A stretch of 64,000 nt of DNA, taken from positions 62,001 to 126,000 of the forward strand of contig NZ_NFHG01000002.1 of the NCBI RefSeq assembly GCF_002159265.1. The letters are read 5' to 3'. A program made the position numbers and the translations under genes. Below are positions 62,487 to 64,000 of this stretch, in pieces (positions within the stretch are counted from its first letter, which is position 1; every line of letters starts with the position of its first letter). The DNA is from Flavonifractor sp. An82 (GTDB lineage Bacteria > Bacillota > Clostridia > Oscillospirales > Oscillospiraceae). The notes below the pieces were generated by a model, which was not told the DNA's origin, ran no database searches, and saw only the letters and a program-made list of their open reading frames with translations.

Positions 62487-62537
62487 AAAGGAAGCCAAAA
62501 GATGGAAAATTAGAACCTGCCGCCATCAGGGGATAGC

Positions 62538-63254
62538 ATGAACTATGAGGAAAAGATTACTTTACTCAATGGAGATGACTTCTTTTCCTTTTTTGAGTAT
62601 ATGCACGCTCAACCTCGATGGGTAAATAGTAACGGCAAACGGTCTATTCAAGTTTTGGGCCTTTGTCACCACGGCGAAAACCATTCAGCTCTGTTTGACC
62701 CTATCCGAAACCTGTCCCTCCACAAGCTCCACAGCCTGCTGGGCTATGTGCCTCAGAAGGGGGTGCTCTTCTCGGGCACCATCGAGAGCAACCTGAAATT
62801 CGGTGGGGAGGACATTACCGACCAGGCCATGTGCCAGGCGGCGGCCATTGCCCAGGCGGACGACTTCATCGACGCCAAGCCGGAGGGCTACGAATCCCCC
62901 ATTGCCCAGGGGGGCACCAACGTGTCGGGCGGCCAGAAGCAGCGGCTTTCCATCGCCCGGGCCATCGCCAAGAGTCCCAAGGTCTATCTCTTTGACGACT
63001 CCTTCTCCGCCCTGGACTACAAGACCGACGCGGCTCTGCGCCGGGCCCTCAGTGAGCAGGTGAAGGACGCCGCCGTCATCATCGTGGCCCAGCGGATCTC
63101 CACCATCCTCCACGCCCAGCAGATCATCGTGCTGGACGAGGGCAAGGTGGCGGGCATCGGCACCCATGAGGAGCTGATGGCCAATTGCCCCACCTATCAG
63201 GAGATTGCCCGTAGTCAGCTGTCAGAAGCGGAATTGGGAGGTGTGGGCGCATGA
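62538..63254 (+). CDS. Chimeric frame: mobile-element primase-like start joined to ABC transporter ATPase C-terminus
   Basis: The 238-residue frame has two unrelated parts. Residues 1 to about 57 (NGKRSIQVLGLCHHGENHSA, LFDP) resemble the start of CHC2 zinc-finger primase proteins of mobile elements. From about residue 60 it reads as the end of an ABC exporter: LLGYVPQKGVLFSGTIESNL, signature NVSGGQKQRLSIARAIA, Walker B VYLFDDSFSALD and the His-loop region. Membrane domain and Walker A are missing, so it cannot be a working transporter. An upstream in-frame ATG 62502 with a better ribosome binding site is followed by TAG at its fourth codon. The stop overlaps the next gene (ATGA). Confidence 0.75.
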   Translation: MNYEEKITLLNGDDFFSFFEYMHAQPRWVNSNGKRSIQVLGLCHHGENHSALFDPIRNLSLHKLHSLLGYVPQKGVLFSGTIESNLKFGGEDITDQAMCQAAAIAQADDFIDAKPEGYESPIAQGGTNVSGGQKQRLSIARAIAKSPKVYLFDDSFSALDYKTDAALRRALSEQVKDAAVIIVAQRISTILHAQQIIVLDEGKVAGIGTHEELMANCPTYQEIARSQLSEAELGGVGA

Positions 63255-64000
63255 GTGAGAAACACACAGCGGTCCGTCCCCGGGGGCCCATGGGCCACAG
63301 AGGCCCGGGTGTGCCCGGCGAGAAGGCCAAGGATTTTAAAGGTACGGTGAAGAAACTGCTCTCCCATATGGGGCGCTTCAAGCTCCAGCTGGCCCTGGTG
63401 GGCATCTTCGCCGTATGCTCTACCATTTTCAACATTGTAGGCCCCAAGGTGCTCTCCCAGGCCACCACAGAGATCTTTACCGGCCTGGTGGGCAAGGTCC
63501 AGGGGACCGGCGGCATTGATTTCGGCAAGATCAGTCAGATTTTGCTGATCCTGATCATTCTCTACCTGATCAGCGCCTGCTTCGGTCTGATCCAGGGCTG
63601 GATCATGAGCGGAGTGACCCAGAAGACCTGCTACGGTCTGCGGCGGGACATCTCGGAAAAAATCCATCGCATGCCCATGAAGTACTTTGAGTCCCGCACC
63701 GTGGGCGAGGTCCTCTCCCGCATCACCAACGACGTGGACACCCTGGGCCAGAGCTTGAACCAGTCGGTGACTACCCTCATTACCTCAGTGACCACCCTCA
63801 TCGGCGTGCTGGTGATGATGCTTACCATCTCCCCGCTGATGACCCTCATCGCCCTGGTAATCCTGCCGGTGTCGGCAGCCCTGGTGATGCTGGTGGTCAA
63901 GCACAGTCAGAAGTACTTTGTGGCCCAGCAGAAGTATCTGGGCAAGATCAACGGCCAGGTGGAGGAGACCTACTCCGGCCACAGCGTGGTGCGGGCCTTC
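63251..64000 (+). CDS. ABC transporter permease/ATP-binding protein, N-terminal part
   Basis: The gene runs off the right edge; 250 codons are visible. It begins MSEKHTAVRPRGPMGHRGPG, a Pro/Gly-rich start typical of clostridial heterodimeric exporters, followed by transmembrane helices (about 42-65, 95-115, 175-200) and the coupling region MPMKYFESRTVGEVLSRITN. It overlaps the truncated ABC gene by four bases and is the second subunit of the original heterodimer. Substrate unknown. With its partner truncated, the exporter is probably not functional as encoded here. Confidence 0.88.
   Translation, partial: MSEKHTAVRPRGPMGHRGPGVPGEKAKDFKGTVKKLLSHMGRFKLQLALVGIFAVCSTIFNIVGPKVLSQATTEIFTGLVGKVQGTGGIDFGKISQILLILIILYLISACFGLIQGWIMSGVTQKTCYGLRRDISEKIHRMPMKYFESRTVGEVLSRITNDVDTLGQSLNQSVTTLITSVTTLIGVLVMMLTISPLMTLIALVILPVSAALVMLVVKHSQKYFVAQQKYLGKINGQVEETYSGHSVVRAF

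Overview
The window looks like chromosome of a high-GC, endospore-forming gut Clostridia of the Oscillospiraceae type (Flavonifractor/Lawsonibacter-like). The grounds are a yqfC-yqfD-phoH-ybeY-era-recO block typical of spore formers, MurE with the meso-diaminopimelate DNPR signature, SpoVD/FtsI with PASTA domains, a CIRCE-controlled small heat shock protein, NADP-type glutamate dehydrogenase, rubrerythrin and strongly biased GC-rich codons. Organism identity is inferred from gene content and style, not from a marker gene.

Layout. 1-172: start of a pyruvate carboxylase gene on the minus strand. 608-9714: recG, a C_GCAxxG_C_C redox protein, an ECF sigma/DUF4179 pair, a FUSC-family membrane protein, mutY, tdk and a PflA-like radical SAM enzyme. 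9815-15348: one tight block yqfC-yqfD-phoH-ybeY-era-recO-phzF. 15409-22792: mutS2, HPr, VanW-family protein, uvrC-rsmD-coaD and a coiled-coil protein. 23029-37412: division and cell wall cluster mraZ-rsmH-ftsL-spoVD/ftsI-murE-mraY-ftsW-murG-murA-ftsQ-DUF881-sbp-ftsZ, driven by a clear promoter and lacking murF, murD, murC and ftsA. 37699-40485: a corA-family gene with a long structured leader, then citrate synthase.

40505-49407 is an 8.9-kb mobile element inserted exactly in the loop of the citrate synthase terminator. Joining the flanks restores a perfect terminator stem. It carries a large serine recombinase, TnpW-like and MobC-like remnants, an XRE regulator and a WYL-domain regulator followed by three tightly spaced genes of unknown function. 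The three encode alpha-helical proteins with glycine/alanine-rich hydrophobic cores, and the last is a stand-alone DUF697 protein. This AT-richer cassette, with a promoter and palindromic operators, is the best candidate for an undescribed system, possibly defence-related.

49431-60122 returns to host genes: two more sigma/anti-sigma pairs, an FAD oxidoreductase, an XRE/hypothetical pair, gdhA, a cytidylate kinase-like protein, hsp20, a membrane XRE regulator and rubrerythrin behind a Fur/PerR-like box. 60559-62700 is the remnant of a second mobile element: broken genes, a RelB-YoeB toxin-antitoxin module with its operator, a helically phased CAACTT repeat array, a consensus promoter and a long-stem structured RNA. 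It ends in a chimeric frame joined to the 3' half of a host ABC transporter gene, followed by the partner ABC transporter, which runs off the window.
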